Below, piece after piece: positions 47,857-56,642 of a stretch of DNA of 64,000 bases (positions are counted from its first letter, which is position 1; every line of letters begins with the position of its first letter). The position numbers and the translations under genes were made by a program. Below the pieces are notes generated by a model. It saw only the letters and a list, made by a program, of their open reading frames with translations, was not told the origin of the DNA and ran no database searches. The stretch is taken from NCBI RefSeq assembly GCF_900199215.1, contig NZ_FZQA01000004.1, forward strand, positions 124,001 through 188,000, read 5' to 3'. The DNA comes from Amphiplicatus metriothermophilus. Lineage in GTDB: Bacteria > Pseudomonadota > Alphaproteobacteria > Caulobacterales > Parvularculaceae.

Positions 47857-48405
47857 CCGCACGATCGACCCTTCGCGCCGGATTTTCTTCTGCAATTGCA
47901 GGATGCCGTAGACCAGCGCCTCGGCGGTGGGCGGACAGCCGGGCACGTAGATGTCGACCGGCACGATGCGGTCGCAGCCGCGCACCACGGCGTAGGAATA
48001 ATGATAATAGCCCCCGCCGTTCGCGCATGAGCCCATCGAGATCACATAGCGCGGGTTTGGCATCTGGTCGTAGACCTTGCGCAGCGCCGGGGCCATCTTG
48101 TTGGTCAGCGTGCCGGCGACGATCATCACGTCGGACTGGCGCGGGCTCGCGCGCGGGGCGAAGCCGAAGCGTTCAAGATCGTAGCGCGGCATCGAGGCCT
48201 GCATCATCTCCACCGCGCAGCAGGCGAGGCCGAAGGTCATCCACATCAGCGAGCCGGTGCGCGCCCAGTTGATGAGCGCGTCGGCCGGCGCGGTGAAAAA
48301 GCCGCGGTCGGCGAGCTGGTCGGACAGCTCGTTGAAAAAGGGGTCCTTCGCCGTCGGCTGGTAAGCGGGCCCGGCGAGGACGGTTTTGTCTTCGCTCAGC
48401 GCCAT
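47854..48405 (-). CDS. nuoB: NADH-quinone oxidoreductase subunit B
   Basis: Complex I subunit with the last 4Fe-4S cluster (N2) next to quinone, 183 residues. The four ligands are visible: two adjacent in [10 protein letters not shown] (about 60), one in [19 protein letters not shown] and one in [18 protein letters not shown]. The N-terminal tail ([19 protein letters not shown]) is of alphaproteobacterial type. ATG 48405, with AAGGAG upstream, overlaps the end of nuoA by 10 bases. Confidence 0.97.
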   Translation of the reverse strand: MALSEDKTVLAGPAYQPTAKDPFFNELSDQLADRGFFTAPADALINWARTGSLMWMTFGLACCAVEMMQASMPRYDLERFGFAPRASPRQSDVMIVAGTLTNKMAPALRKVYDQMPNPRYVISMGSCANGGGYYHYSYAVVRGCDRIVPVDIYVPGCPPTAEALVYGILQLQKKIRREGSIVR

Positions 48406-48791
48406 TCGAGGGCTCCTTTCTTCCACTCATATAGGAAGCCGATCGCGAAGACCGCGAGGAAGACGAACATCGACCAGAAGGCGAAGAGCTGGAAGTCGCG
48501 GTCCGTCCCGAGCTCCGGGTTGAACAGCGCCACCGCCCAGGGGAACAGGAACGCCACGTCGAGATCGACGATGATGAAGAGAATGGCGACGATGTAGAAC
48601 TGCACGTCGAATTTCATCCGCGCGTCGTCGAAGGCGTTGAATCCGCATTCATAGGTGGAGAGCTTTTCCGGATCGGGCTCGGACGGGGCGATGAGCGCCG
48701 GAACGGCCAGAAAGCCTATCCCGAGCGCCAGCGCCAGGCCGAGAAAGACCAGGATCGGCAGATAGTCGAGCAGAAAGTCGGGGGTCGCCAC
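48396..48791 (-). CDS. nuoA: NADH-quinone oxidoreductase subunit A
   Basis: Membrane subunit of complex I near the quinone cavity, 131 residues and three membrane helices (about 9-33, 65-90, 100-120). The conserved loop [40 protein letters not shown] (abridged: [22 protein letters not shown]) is intact. The start codon is GTG at 48791 with AAGGAG six bases upstream. First gene of the operon; a run of nine G lies in the leader at 48825-48833. Confidence 0.97.
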   Translation of the reverse strand: MATPDFLLDYLPILVFLGLALALGIGFLAVPALIAPSEPDPEKLSTYECGFNAFDDARMKFDVQFYIVAILFIIVDLDVAFLFPWAVALFNPELGTDRDFQLFAFWSMFVFLAVFAIGFLYEWKKGALEWR

Positions 48792-48954
48792 GGGCGCTCC
48801 TTGGACATCCGGTTGACGGGCCGCGGGGGGGGGCAGGCCCCGGCGGCGAAAGCCTTTGAATCGGGCGCGAAACTAGGCGGGCCGGCGCCGCAACGCAACG
48901 CCTAACGTCGTCGCAGCGGGCGGACGCGCGAAGAGCCGCGCCGGGGGGCCCGCC

Positions 48955-49521
48955 TTACTCGCCCCCGCGCTCTTGCGGGGCGTCCTCCGGCGGTTCGGGC
49001 TCGTAGCCTTCCCGGCCCTCGCGCAGGAACTCGTCCCAGTCCTCGACCTCCCAGAAGCGCTCGTCGAGCAGAAGATCGCGCATGGGCTCAGGGATCTGGT
49101 CCGCCGAGAGTTTTTTCTGCTCCACGGCGTCCGCCGCGAAGGCGGCCAGATGCGCGATCTCTTCTCCGGTCAGGTTGATCGTATAGCCGAGCTCGACCGA
49201 CTGAAGCTCGATCATGGCCGGCGCGCCCCACCAAATGCGCGCCGCAAAATCGAGGGGGTCGACGGCCTGCTCGCCGATCTGGGCGTCGAGGACTGGCGCG
49301 GCCTTGCCGCCGACGCCGTTCACGGCGTGGCAGATGACGCAACCCTTCGTGACGAACAACGCCCGACCCTTTTCGGCGTCGAGATCGTATTCGACCGCCG
49401 ACAGGCCGTGCGTCTTGTTCTCCTTCTGCGCCGTCGCGTCGGCGGTCTGCGCCCGCTCCTGCGCGCAGCCCGCCGCCGCCAGCGCGGCCCCCGTCAGCAT
49501 TAACCCGGCGATGATCCGCAT
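48955..49521 (-). CDS. Class I c-type cytochrome, lipoprotein
   Basis: Electron carrier attached to the periplasmic face, 188 residues. A lipobox (TGAALAAAGC, Cys about 17) marks a lipoprotein signal peptide; the haem site is CVICH (about 59-63), with a likely distal Met further on (GAPAMIELQ). A C-terminal acidic tail (REGREGYEPEPPEDAPQE) follows. ATG 49521 is chosen because it opens the signal peptide. It is upstream of nuoA on the same strand with 163 bases between, and may or may not share its promoter. Confidence 0.85.
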   Translation of the reverse strand: MRIIAGLMLTGAALAAAGCAQERAQTADATAQKENKTHGLSAVEYDLDAEKGRALFVTKGCVICHAVNGVGGKAAPVLDAQIGEQAVDPLDFAARIWWGAPAMIELQSVELGYTINLTGEEIAHLAAFAADAVEQKKLSADQIPEPMRDLLLDERFWEVEDWDEFLREGREGYEPEPPEDAPQERGGE

Positions 49522-49601
49522 GTGGCCGCTCCCATCTTCGCGCGCATGGTCCCGCCATTCGCCGCGCCGGGCAATAGCGGCGCGCGGTCGCGCCTGCGCC
49601 G

Positions 49602-50879
49602 TCACGCCGCAGCTTCGAGCCGTTCGACCGCGTCGGCGACGGCGCGCGCGAGGGCGGCGAGATCCTCGGCGCCGATCGTGTAGGCCGGCGCGAGATAGAT
49701 CGCCTGTCCGAGCGGACGGATGAAGACCCCGCGCTCGATAAACCAGGCGCGCAGCGCCTCGACGTCGAAAGGCCGCGCCGTCTCGACCGCGCCGACCGCG
49801 CCGAGCACGCGCACGTCCGCCACGGCCGGCGAAGCCGCGAGCGGGCCGAGCGCGGCGCGCAGCGCCTTCTCAAGGGCTTCGACCTGCGCAAGGCGCGGCT
49901 CGCGCTCGAAAAGATCGAGCGAGGCGTTCGCGACCGCGCAGCCGAGCGCGTGGCCCGTATAGGTGGGCCCGTGCATCAGCGCCTTGCCGGGGTCGTCGTC
50001 GTAAAAAGCCTCGAAGACGCGCCGGCTCGCCACGGTCGCCGCGAGCGGCGCGACCCCGCCCGTCAGCGCCTTGCCGAGCGTCATGACGTCGGGCGCGACG
50101 CCGGCTTTTTCCGCCGCGAACATCGCGCCCGTGCGCCCGAAGCCAGTGAAGATCTCGTCGAAGATGAGAAGAACCCCGGCCGCGTCGCACAGCGCGCGCA
50201 GACGCCGCAGCGTCGCCGCGTCGTGCATCCGCATCCCGCCCGCGCCCTGGACGAGCGGCTCGACGATCACCGCGGCGATGTCGTCATGGGCGGCCAAAAG
50301 CGTTTCGAGCCGCGCCGCGGCGGCTTCGTCCGTCGGCAGGTCGGCGACATGCTGGACCGGCAGCGCGTCGGCGAACAGCGCGTGCATCCCCTCCTCCGGG
50401 TCGCAGACCGACATGGTCGCGAAGGTGTCGCCGTGATAGCCGCCGCGGAAGCACGCGAAGCGCGCGCGCGTCTCGCCGGTCAGATTGCGCCAGTACTGGA
50501 CCGCCATCTTCATGGCGACTTCGACGGCGACCGAACCCGATTCCGAAAAGAAGACGTAATCGAGATCGCCCGGCGCGATCGCGGCGAGGCGCGCGGCGAG
50601 CCGGCAGGCCTGTTCATGGACGAGCCCGCCCAGCATCACATGGGGCATCTGGGAAAGCTGGCGCGCAGCGGCGTCGAGCAGCGCCGGATGATTGTAGCCG
50701 TGCACGGCCGTCCACCAGCTCGCGATCCCGTCGACGAGCTCCCGCCCGTCGGCGAGAACGATGCGGCTTCCGCGCGTCGCGCGCGTCGGCAGGGGCCGCG
50801 GGGCGGTCTTCATCTGCGTATAGGGCCGCCAGAGATGGACGAGGCCTTCATCGAGCCAATCGGGGTCGCAATGGGTCAT
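49602..50879 (-). CDS. bioA: Adenosylmethionine-8-amino-7-oxononanoate aminotransferase
   Basis: Makes 7,8-diaminopelargonate in biotin synthesis, using S-adenosylmethionine as amino donor and PLP as cofactor. The 425-residue class III aminotransferase has HLWRPYTQMKTAP at the start (typical of BioA), ADGRELVDGIASWWTAVHGYNHP, the PLP region LLIFDEIFTGFGRTG and the Schiff-base lysine in MTLGKALTGG (about 275). It is divergent from bioF over 54 bases. Confidence 0.96.
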   Translation of the reverse strand: MTHCDPDWLDEGLVHLWRPYTQMKTAPRPLPTRATRGSRIVLADGRELVDGIASWWTAVHGYNHPALLDAAARQLSQMPHVMLGGLVHEQACRLAARLAAIAPGDLDYVFFSESGSVAVEVAMKMAVQYWRNLTGETRARFACFRGGYHGDTFATMSVCDPEEGMHALFADALPVQHVADLPTDEAAAARLETLLAAHDDIAAVIVEPLVQGAGGMRMHDAATLRRLRALCDAAGVLLIFDEIFTGFGRTGAMFAAEKAGVAPDVMTLGKALTGGVAPLAATVASRRVFEAFYDDDPGKALMHGPTYTGHALGCAVANASLDLFEREPRLAQVEALEKALRAALGPLAASPAVADVRVLGAVGAVETARPFDVEALRAWFIERGVFIRPLGQAIYLAPAYTIGAEDLAALARAVADAVERLEAAA

Positions 50880-50933
50880 TTGCCTTCCTCCGCCGCGCCG
50901 GTGTAGGCCGCTGCGCGAAGAGAAGCGAGAACC
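50880..50933. promoter_or_regulatory. Divergent control region of bioA and bioFD
   Basis: Only 54 bases separate the two start codons, so the promoters must overlap. I do not see a BioR box (TTATMKATAA) or a BirA-type operator; the region is GC-rich (GCGCCGGTGTAGGCCGCTG). Confidence 0.45.
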
Positions 50934-52079
50934 ATGACGACATCAAGGAACGGCGCGCAAAGCCTCGTCGCCTATGCGGAGGAAAAGCTCGCCGCGCTCG
51001 CCGACAAGCGCCTGACGCGCCGGCTCGTTCCGACGCGGCGGGGAGAAGCCGCCCGCGCCGCGCGCGACGGGGCCGCGCTCATTTCCTTCTGCGACAACGA
51101 TTATCTCGGCCTCTCCCAGGACCCGCGCGTGAAAAAGGCCGCCGCCGAAGCCGCGCTCGAATACGGCGCGGGGGCCGGCGCCTCGCGGCTCGTCACGGGC
51201 GACTGTCCGCTCTACGGCGCGCTCGAAGAGCGGCTTGCGCGGATGAAGGGAACCGAGGCCGCGCTCGTCTTCGGCTCGGGCTATCTCGCCAATGTCAGCG
51301 CGATCCCGGTTCTCGTCCGGCCGGGAGACCGGGCGCTTCTGGACGAGCGCTCCCACGCCTGCATGTTCGCCGGCGCGCGCCTTTCCGGCGCGCATGTCGA
51401 GACCTTCCGTCACAACGACGCGGGCGACCTCGCCCGCCGGCTCGCCGCGGCGCGCAGCCCGCGCGCGCTCGTCCTTACCGAGACGGTTTTCTCCATGGAC
51501 GGCGATCGCGCCCCGCTCGACGCGATCGCCGCGGCCTGCGAGGAGGCCGGCGCGTGGCTGATGACAGACGACGCCCATGGGCTCGGCGTCGTTCCCGGCG
51601 ACAACCCGGCGCCCGTTCAGATGGGCACGCTGTCGAAAGCGGCGGGCGCTTACGGCGGCTATGTGTGCGGGCCGCGCGCGCTGATCGAGCTGCTCGTCAA
51701 CCGCGCGCGCGGGCTCGTCTTCACCACCGGCCTGCCGCCGGCCGCGCTCGGCGCCTCGATCGCCGCGCTCGACATCATGGCGCGCGAGCCCGAGCGCGGC
51801 GCGAAGGCGCGCGCCAACGCCGCCCTGTTCTGCAGGCTGATCGACGCGCCGGCGCCGGAAAGCGCGATCGTTCCGGTCATTCTCGGCGATCCGGAGGCCG
51901 CCCTCGCCGCCTCGCAGCGCCTGTCCGAAGCGGGCTTTCTGGTCGCGGCGATCCGCCCGCCCAGCGTGCCGGAAGGAACCGCGCGGCTGCGCGTCGCCTT
52001 TTCCGCCGTTCACCAGGCGGCGGACATCGAACGGCTCGCCGCGCATGTGCGCGCCATCCTTCGCGAGGCCGGGCGATGA
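50934..52079 (+). CDS. bioF: 8-amino-7-oxononanoate synthase
   Basis: PLP enzyme that condenses pimeloyl-ACP/CoA with alanine in biotin synthesis. The 381 residues include FCDNDYLGLSQDPRVKKA, GAGASRLVTGDCPLYGALE, VFGSGYLANVSAIPVL, the DDAHGLGVVP Asp-His pair and the Schiff-base lysine in MGTLSKAAGAYGGYVCG (about 230). The bioD start overlaps its stop (ATGA). Confidence 0.95.
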   Translation: MTTSRNGAQSLVAYAEEKLAALADKRLTRRLVPTRRGEAARAARDGAALISFCDNDYLGLSQDPRVKKAAAEAALEYGAGAGASRLVTGDCPLYGALEERLARMKGTEAALVFGSGYLANVSAIPVLVRPGDRALLDERSHACMFAGARLSGAHVETFRHNDAGDLARRLAAARSPRALVLTETVFSMDGDRAPLDAIAAACEEAGAWLMTDDAHGLGVVPGDNPAPVQMGTLSKAAGAYGGYVCGPRALIELLVNRARGLVFTTGLPPAALGASIAALDIMAREPERGAKARANAALFCRLIDAPAPESAIVPVILGDPEAALAASQRLSEAGFLVAAIRPPSVPEGTARLRVAFSAVHQAADIERLAAHVRAILREAGR

Positions 52080-52753
52080 GCGCGGGCGCGATGATGCTCG
52101 GCGCCGGCACCGAGATCGGCAAGACGCATGTCGCCTGCGCGCTGCTCGCCGAGGCGCGCCGGCGGGGACTGTCCGTACGCGCTGTAAAGCCCGTCATGAG
52201 CGGCTTTTCGCGCGCCGGTCTCGCGGCGAGCGACGCCGGGCACCTGGCCGCCGCCTGCGGCGAGACTCTCGACGATACGAACCTGTCGCGCTACTGCCTG
52301 GCCGCCTTCGAGCCGGCGCTCGCGCCGAACGTCGCCGCGCGGGCGGCGGGCGCGCCGCTCGATTATGACGCGCTCGTCCGCTTCGCGCGCGCCGCGCTCG
52401 CCGAAGGAGCGGATTTCACGCTGATCGAAGGCGCAGGCGGCGTTCTCTCCCCGCTCACCGATGAGCGGCTCAACGCCGATCTCGCCGCCGACCTCCCGCT
52501 GCCGGGGATTCTCGCGACGGCGTCCTATCTCGGCGCGGTGAGCCACACCTTGAGCGCGATCGAGTCCTGCGAAAGGCGCGGGATCAGGATCGCCGCGCTC
52601 GCCGTCTCTCAGCCTTCAGAGGATTTCGGCGCGCCCGCCGCGCTCGCCGAAGAGTTTTCCCGCTGGACAGGCGTTCCGGCTGCGCTCTTTCCCTTCGGGG
52701 ATGACGGACGGGCGGGCGCGGCGGCGCTGCTGCGTCTCGTCATGGCGGCGTGA
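52076..52753 (+). CDS. bioD: Dethiobiotin synthetase
   Basis: Closes the ureido ring of dethiobiotin with ATP and CO2. The 225-residue P-loop protein starts MSAGAMMLGAGTEIGKTHVAC, where GTEIGKT binds ATP, followed by VKPVMSGF and LIEGAGGVLSPLTDERLNADLA (the catalytic/Mg loop EGAGG). ATGA overlap with bioF gives coupling. bioB and genes for pimelate synthesis (bioC/H/Z) are not in this window. Confidence 0.95.
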   Translation: MSAGAMMLGAGTEIGKTHVACALLAEARRRGLSVRAVKPVMSGFSRAGLAASDAGHLAAACGETLDDTNLSRYCLAAFEPALAPNVAARAAGAPLDYDALVRFARAALAEGADFTLIEGAGGVLSPLTDERLNADLAADLPLPGILATASYLGAVSHTLSAIESCERRGIRIAALAVSQPSEDFGAPAALAEEFSRWTGVPAALFPFGDDGRAGAAALLRLVMAA

Positions 52754-52774
52754 CAGACGCGCCCGCGAAAGCGC

Positions 52775-53785
52775 TCAACGCCCGCCGCGCGCGGCGCGCG
52801 AGGCCGCCCACCGCCAGTAAAGCGACGGCCAGGCCTGCAGCGGATCGCCGTCCTCGACGCGCAGGCCGAAGCCGTGCCCGCCGCGCTCGAACACATGGAG
52901 CGAGACGGGAATCCCCGCATCCTTGAAAGAGCGGTAGACCAAGAGCGCGTTCTCGACGGGTACGGCGGCGTCGTCCGAGGCGTGGAGAATCCAGGTCGGC
53001 GGCGCGTCGGGCGGCGGGGCGGACTCGATAGAGTATTTCTCGACCAGCGCGGCGGCGGGACGCGCGCCGATCAGGTTCTCCCGCGAGCCCGCATGGGCGT
53101 AAGACGGCTTCATCGTCGCAGCCGGATAGACGAGCGCCGAGAGGTCGGGGCGGGCGGACAGCCGGTCCGCGTCGTCGACAGGATCATACACGCGCGCCGC
53201 AAAACGCGTCGCCAGCGAGCCGGCGAGATGTCCGCCTGCGGAGAATCCCATCACGCCGACGCGCGCCGGGTTGACGCCGTCTTCGGCGCTGCGCGCGCGA
53301 ATGACCCGCATGGCCCGCTGGGCGTCCTGAAGCGGCGTATCGGGCCCGGCCGCCCAGCCCTGATGCGGCAGACGATATTTGAGCACATAGACTGTCGCGC
53401 CGAGCCGGCTGAAATAGCGCGCCCCTTCGAAGCCTTCCTTCTCGACGACGACCCAGCTATAGCCGCCGCCGGGAATGATGAGCAGCGCCGAGCCGTCGGG
53501 CCGGGCGGCGCGGAACAGCGTCAGCGTCGGCCGCGTCACCTCATGCGCGGCGCGATCGGGAAGTCCCCACGGATTTTCGCGGCTGACGTAATGCTCGCTG
53601 AGGGCGACGCCCGCGCCGCCGGGCGGGCCCTTCGGCCAGAGCGCGATTTCGAGATCGGGTTCGCGGTCGAGATCCACGAGCAGCGGGCCCGCCCCGCCCG
53701 CGCCGCGCGCCTGGGCCGTCCCCGCGCCGCCGGCGGAAAGGGCGAGCCCGCCCGCGAGAACAGTCCGGCGATCAAAACGCGTCAT
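52775..53785 (-). CDS. Exported alpha/beta-hydrolase, esterase of the BD-FAE/acetylxylan type
   Basis: A 336-residue esterase with a twin-arginine signal peptide (RFDRRTVLAGGLALSAGGAGTAQA, abridged: DRRTVLAGG), so folded and exported to the periplasm. The hydrolase core shows an oxyanion loop with IIPGGGYSWV, nucleophile Ser in GFSAGGHLAG (about 200), Asp in HASDDAAVP and His in ERGGHGFGL. It most resembles carbohydrate acetyl-esterases that strip acetyl groups from glycans. ATG 53785 overlaps the start of the oxidase by 14 bases; last gene of the fucose cluster. Confidence 0.85.
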   Translation of the reverse strand: MTRFDRRTVLAGGLALSAGGAGTAQARGAGGAGPLLVDLDREPDLEIALWPKGPPGGAGVALSEHYVSRENPWGLPDRAAHEVTRPTLTLFRAARPDGSALLIIPGGGYSWVVVEKEGFEGARYFSRLGATVYVLKYRLPHQGWAAGPDTPLQDAQRAMRVIRARSAEDGVNPARVGVMGFSAGGHLAGSLATRFAARVYDPVDDADRLSARPDLSALVYPAATMKPSYAHAGSRENLIGARPAAALVEKYSIESAPPPDAPPTWILHASDDAAVPVENALLVYRSFKDAGIPVSLHVFERGGHGFGLRVEDGDPLQAWPSLYWRWAASRAARGGR

Positions 53786-54977
53786 GCGTGGTCTCCTTCT
53801 TTCCGGCGGGTGAAAACGTTTCGTCGGCCGCGAGATCGCGTAGATGGCGCGCGTCGACGTCCGCAACGCGCGCGCAGCCAAGAAGCGCGAGCGAGCGCTC
53901 CAGATCCTCAAGAAACAGCGACAGAAAACGGCGCACGCCGCGCTCGCCGCCCGCCGCCAGCGCATAGAGATAAGGCCGGCCGAAGGAGACGGCGTCCGCC
54001 CCGAGGGCGAGCGCTTTGAGCACGTGCGTCCCGCGCCGGACGCCGCCGTCGACGATAAGCTCGGCCCTGTCGCCGATCGCGTCGCGCATGGGGCGCACGC
54101 ATTCGACGGGCGCCGGCGTCGAGTCGAGCTGTCGGCCGCCGTGATTGGAGATCATGATGGCGCTCGCGCCTATATCGACGGCGCGGCGCGCGTCGTCCGC
54201 AGACTGAATGCCCTTGATCGCGAAAGGCCCGCCCCACTCTTCGATAAGGCGCGCCGCGTCGTCCCACGTCACGGTTCTGTCGAACTGCGTGTCGATATAC
54301 TCGATGACGCCCGTCGCGCCCTTGCCGAGCGCCCCGCCTGATGCGCGCACGTTCACGAGATCGAAGCCGGGATCGCGCAGGAGGTTGAACGTCCATTCGA
54401 AATGGGTCGCGAAGCTGGCGAAGCCCGCCGCCGTCAGCCGCGGCGGCATGACGAAGCCGCTGCGCCTGTCCCGCTCGCGGTTGCCGGCGACGGCGGCATC
54501 CACGGTGAGGCACAGCGCGTCATAGCCGGCGGCCCGGCAGCGCGCGACGAGTTCTTTCGTCAGACCCCGGTCCTTATGAATGTAGATCTGGAACATCTTC
54601 GGACCGGCGCTCGCCGCGGCCGCATCCTCGATCGTCGTGGTCGCCATGGTCGACAGGCAATAGAAGAGGCCCAAGTCGCCCGCGGCGCGCGCGACGGCGA
54701 TCTCCTTTTCATGATGGAAAAGCCGCGACATCCCCGTCGGCGACAGGATCGCCGGCGCCCCCGCGCGGGCGCCGAGGATCGTCGTCTGCGTGTCGACCGT
54801 CGATATGTCGCGCAGATATTGCGGCATCAGCCGCCATCGGCGGAACGCGGCGGCGTTGTTTTCGAGCGACCATTCGTCGTCGGCGCCGCCGTCGAGATAA
54901 TCGAAGATCGGTCGGGGCAGCTTGCGCCGGGCGAGGCGGCGAAAATCCTCCACGTTGAAGCATTGCGAAAGCGACAT
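53772..54977 (-). CDS. FMN-dependent alpha-hydroxy-acid oxidase/dehydrogenase (lactate-type)
   Basis: TIM-barrel flavoenzyme oxidising L-2-hydroxy acids, 401 residues. Seen: CFNVEDFRRLARRKLPRPIFDYLDGGADDE start, APAILSPTGMSRLFHHEKE, CLTVDAAVAGNRERD, KGIQSADDARRAVDIGASAIMISNHGGRQLD with the catalytic His, then VDGGVRRGTHVLKALALGADAVSFGRP. The family is LldD/mandelate dehydrogenase-like. Within this cluster the natural substrate is L-lactate released by the fuconate route; that is inference from context. Confidence 0.9.
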   Translation of the reverse strand: MSLSQCFNVEDFRRLARRKLPRPIFDYLDGGADDEWSLENNAAAFRRWRLMPQYLRDISTVDTQTTILGARAGAPAILSPTGMSRLFHHEKEIAVARAAGDLGLFYCLSTMATTTIEDAAAASAGPKMFQIYIHKDRGLTKELVARCRAAGYDALCLTVDAAVAGNRERDRRSGFVMPPRLTAAGFASFATHFEWTFNLLRDPGFDLVNVRASGGALGKGATGVIEYIDTQFDRTVTWDDAARLIEEWGGPFAIKGIQSADDARRAVDIGASAIMISNHGGRQLDSTPAPVECVRPMRDAIGDRAELIVDGGVRRGTHVLKALALGADAVSFGRPYLYALAAGGERGVRRFLSLFLEDLERSLALLGCARVADVDARHLRDLAADETFSPAGKKETTHDAF

Positions 54978-54987
54978 GCCGGAATCC

Positions 54988-55623
54988 TCAAGGCCCCGCG
55001 GCGATCTTCCAGGCGGCGACGAGGGCGCGCGCGCGCTCGGCGACGAGGCTCGGCGCGTCGCCCGGGCGGAACAGCGCGCCGCCGACCCCGACGCCGGCCG
55101 CCCCCGCCGCCAGCCACTCGCCGAGATTCCCGGCGTTCGTTCCGCCTACGGCCCACAGGCCGGCGTCTTCCGGAACGACGTCGCCGAGCGCCTTGAGATG
55201 CGCGACGCCGAGGCTCGCCGCCGGGAACAGCTTCAACCGTCGCGCCCCGGCCGAAAGGGCGAGAAACGCCTCGCTCGGGGTCATGACGCCGGGCATGACG
55301 TCGAGGCCCCGCTCCAGCGCGCGCGCGATCACCGCCGGGTCGGCGTTCGGCGCGACGACCAGCCGGCCGCCAGCCGCCGCGACGGCGTCGACCGCCTGCG
55401 GCGCGAGGACCGTGCCGGCGCCGATCGCGCAGGCCTCGCCATACGCCTTGGCCAGAATCGAGATGCTCTGAAAAGGCTCGGGCGAGTTCAGGGGAACCTC
55501 GATGATCCGGATCCCCGCGCCGACGAGCGCGCCGCCGACGGCCTCGGCCTCCTGCGGCGCGAGCCCCCGGAGGATCGCGACGATCGGCGGCGCGCCGGCG
55601 TTCAGAAGGGCGTCGAGATGCAT
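54988..55623 (-). CDS. dgoA: 2-dehydro-3-deoxy-6-phosphogalactonate aldolase
   Basis: Class I KDPG/KDPGal aldolase that splits KDPGal to pyruvate and glyceraldehyde 3-phosphate, 211 residues. The DgoA-specific features include IVAILRGLAPQEAEAVGGALVGAGIRIIEVPLNSPEPFQSI (abridged: AILRG and EVPLNSPEPF), AIGAGTVL and the Schiff-base lysine in LKLFPAASLG (about 130). EVPLNSPEPFQSI distinguishes it from KDPG aldolase Eda (EVTLRTP). Follows dgoK with one base between. Confidence 0.9.
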   Translation of the reverse strand: MHLDALLNAGAPPIVAILRGLAPQEAEAVGGALVGAGIRIIEVPLNSPEPFQSISILAKAYGEACAIGAGTVLAPQAVDAVAAAGGRLVVAPNADPAVIARALERGLDVMPGVMTPSEAFLALSAGARRLKLFPAASLGVAHLKALGDVVPEDAGLWAVGGTNAGNLGEWLAAGAAGVGVGGALFRPGDAPSLVAERARALVAAWKIAAGP

Positions 55624-55624
55624 G

Positions 55625-56539
55625 TCATGCGCCTTTCCCGGCAAGTTCGCCGAACAGAATGAGGCCGTCGATCGCGCACGCCTCCCCGTCCATGACTTCG
55701 GCGTCCAGCCCGCGTGCGGCGAGCGCCCGCTGATAATACGCGCTCAGCGCCCGATCGCCGATCACCGCCGCGACCGCCGCCTCGCCGAGCAGCGCCGCCG
55801 CCTCCGCCGTCTCCCGTCCGATCAGCAGGCCGGACAGAAAACCCGCCGCCCAGTCGCGGCTGCGATCGGCGAGAAGCTGCGCGCTTCGGGTCTCGAAAAG
55901 CAACGCCAGAACGTCGCGCCCGCTCGCGGCGCGGGCGAGGCCCGCCTCGAAGCCGGCGTCGGCGTCGCCGGCGCCGCCCGGGCGCCCGGCGCGCAGGAGA
56001 AACGAGCGCTCGCGCAACAGCGCGTAGATCTCGCCGGTCGGGAACGTGTGAAAGCGCGCAACCGCTGCGTCCTCGACCAGAACCCATTTGCTGTGCGTGC
56101 CCGGAAGAACGAAGACGCGACGGCCGCGCGCGAGAGCCGGCTCGGCCTGAAGGGCGCCGAAAATCTGCGTCTCCTCGCCGCGCATCACGTCGGGCGCGCC
56201 CAGAAAATTCTCGCAGCGAAGGCCCGGCGCGACGCGAATGTCGAGCCCGCCCGCCGCGAGCCGGCCGAAATTCTCCGCCCATTGCGCCGGGCGCGCCGGA
56301 CAGGGCGCATAGGCGACCTCAAGGACGCCGTTGCGCGAGCCGGCGACGCCGCACAGATAGAGCGCGCGCGCGCCGGATTTTTCCGTCAGCGGCCGGACGG
56401 CGGCTTTCAGGGCTTCGAGCGGCGGCCCGGCCAGCATGGCGACGCCAGGCCCTTCGACCCGGTCGAGGACGCGCCGCCCGTCATGGAGATACAGCCGCAT
56501 CCGGCTTGTTCCCCAATCGCCCAGGATGGCCGCGCTCAT
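55625..56539 (-). CDS. dgoK: 2-dehydro-3-deoxygalactonokinase
   Basis: Phosphorylates 2-keto-3-deoxygalactonate for DgoA, 304 residues. The kinase fold opens with ILGDWGTSRMRLYLHDG, with CGVAGSRNGVLEVAYAPCPA, and the VFVLPGTHSKWVLVEDAAVARFHTFPTGEIYALL block characteristic of DgoK. Paired with dgoA directly downstream, so D-galactonate-type acids are also handled here. Confidence 0.93.
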   Translation of the reverse strand: MSAAILGDWGTSRMRLYLHDGRRVLDRVEGPGVAMLAGPPLEALKAAVRPLTEKSGARALYLCGVAGSRNGVLEVAYAPCPARPAQWAENFGRLAAGGLDIRVAPGLRCENFLGAPDVMRGEETQIFGALQAEPALARGRRVFVLPGTHSKWVLVEDAAVARFHTFPTGEIYALLRERSFLLRAGRPGGAGDADAGFEAGLARAASGRDVLALLFETRSAQLLADRSRDWAAGFLSGLLIGRETAEAAALLGEAAVAAVIGDRALSAYYQRALAARGLDAEVMDGEACAIDGLILFGELAGKGA

Positions 56540-56642
56540 GTCGTCCCGCCCGTCAAGACGGCGCCGGGCCGGCGCGCGCGAAAGCCTCTCGGCGCGCGGC
56601 CGGCGTCACGGTATGATTGCTGGCGTCTATTCGCGCGCATCG

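Noticed and set aside
44937-47860. Diversity-generating retroelement, since Avd is related to the four-helix protein
   Set aside because: No reverse transcriptase, template repeat or variable repeat is present, and the flanking repeats are 7 bases long.
50880-50933. BioR or BirA operator between bioA and bioF
   Set aside because: No match to the BioR palindrome and no long dyad in the 54 bases.
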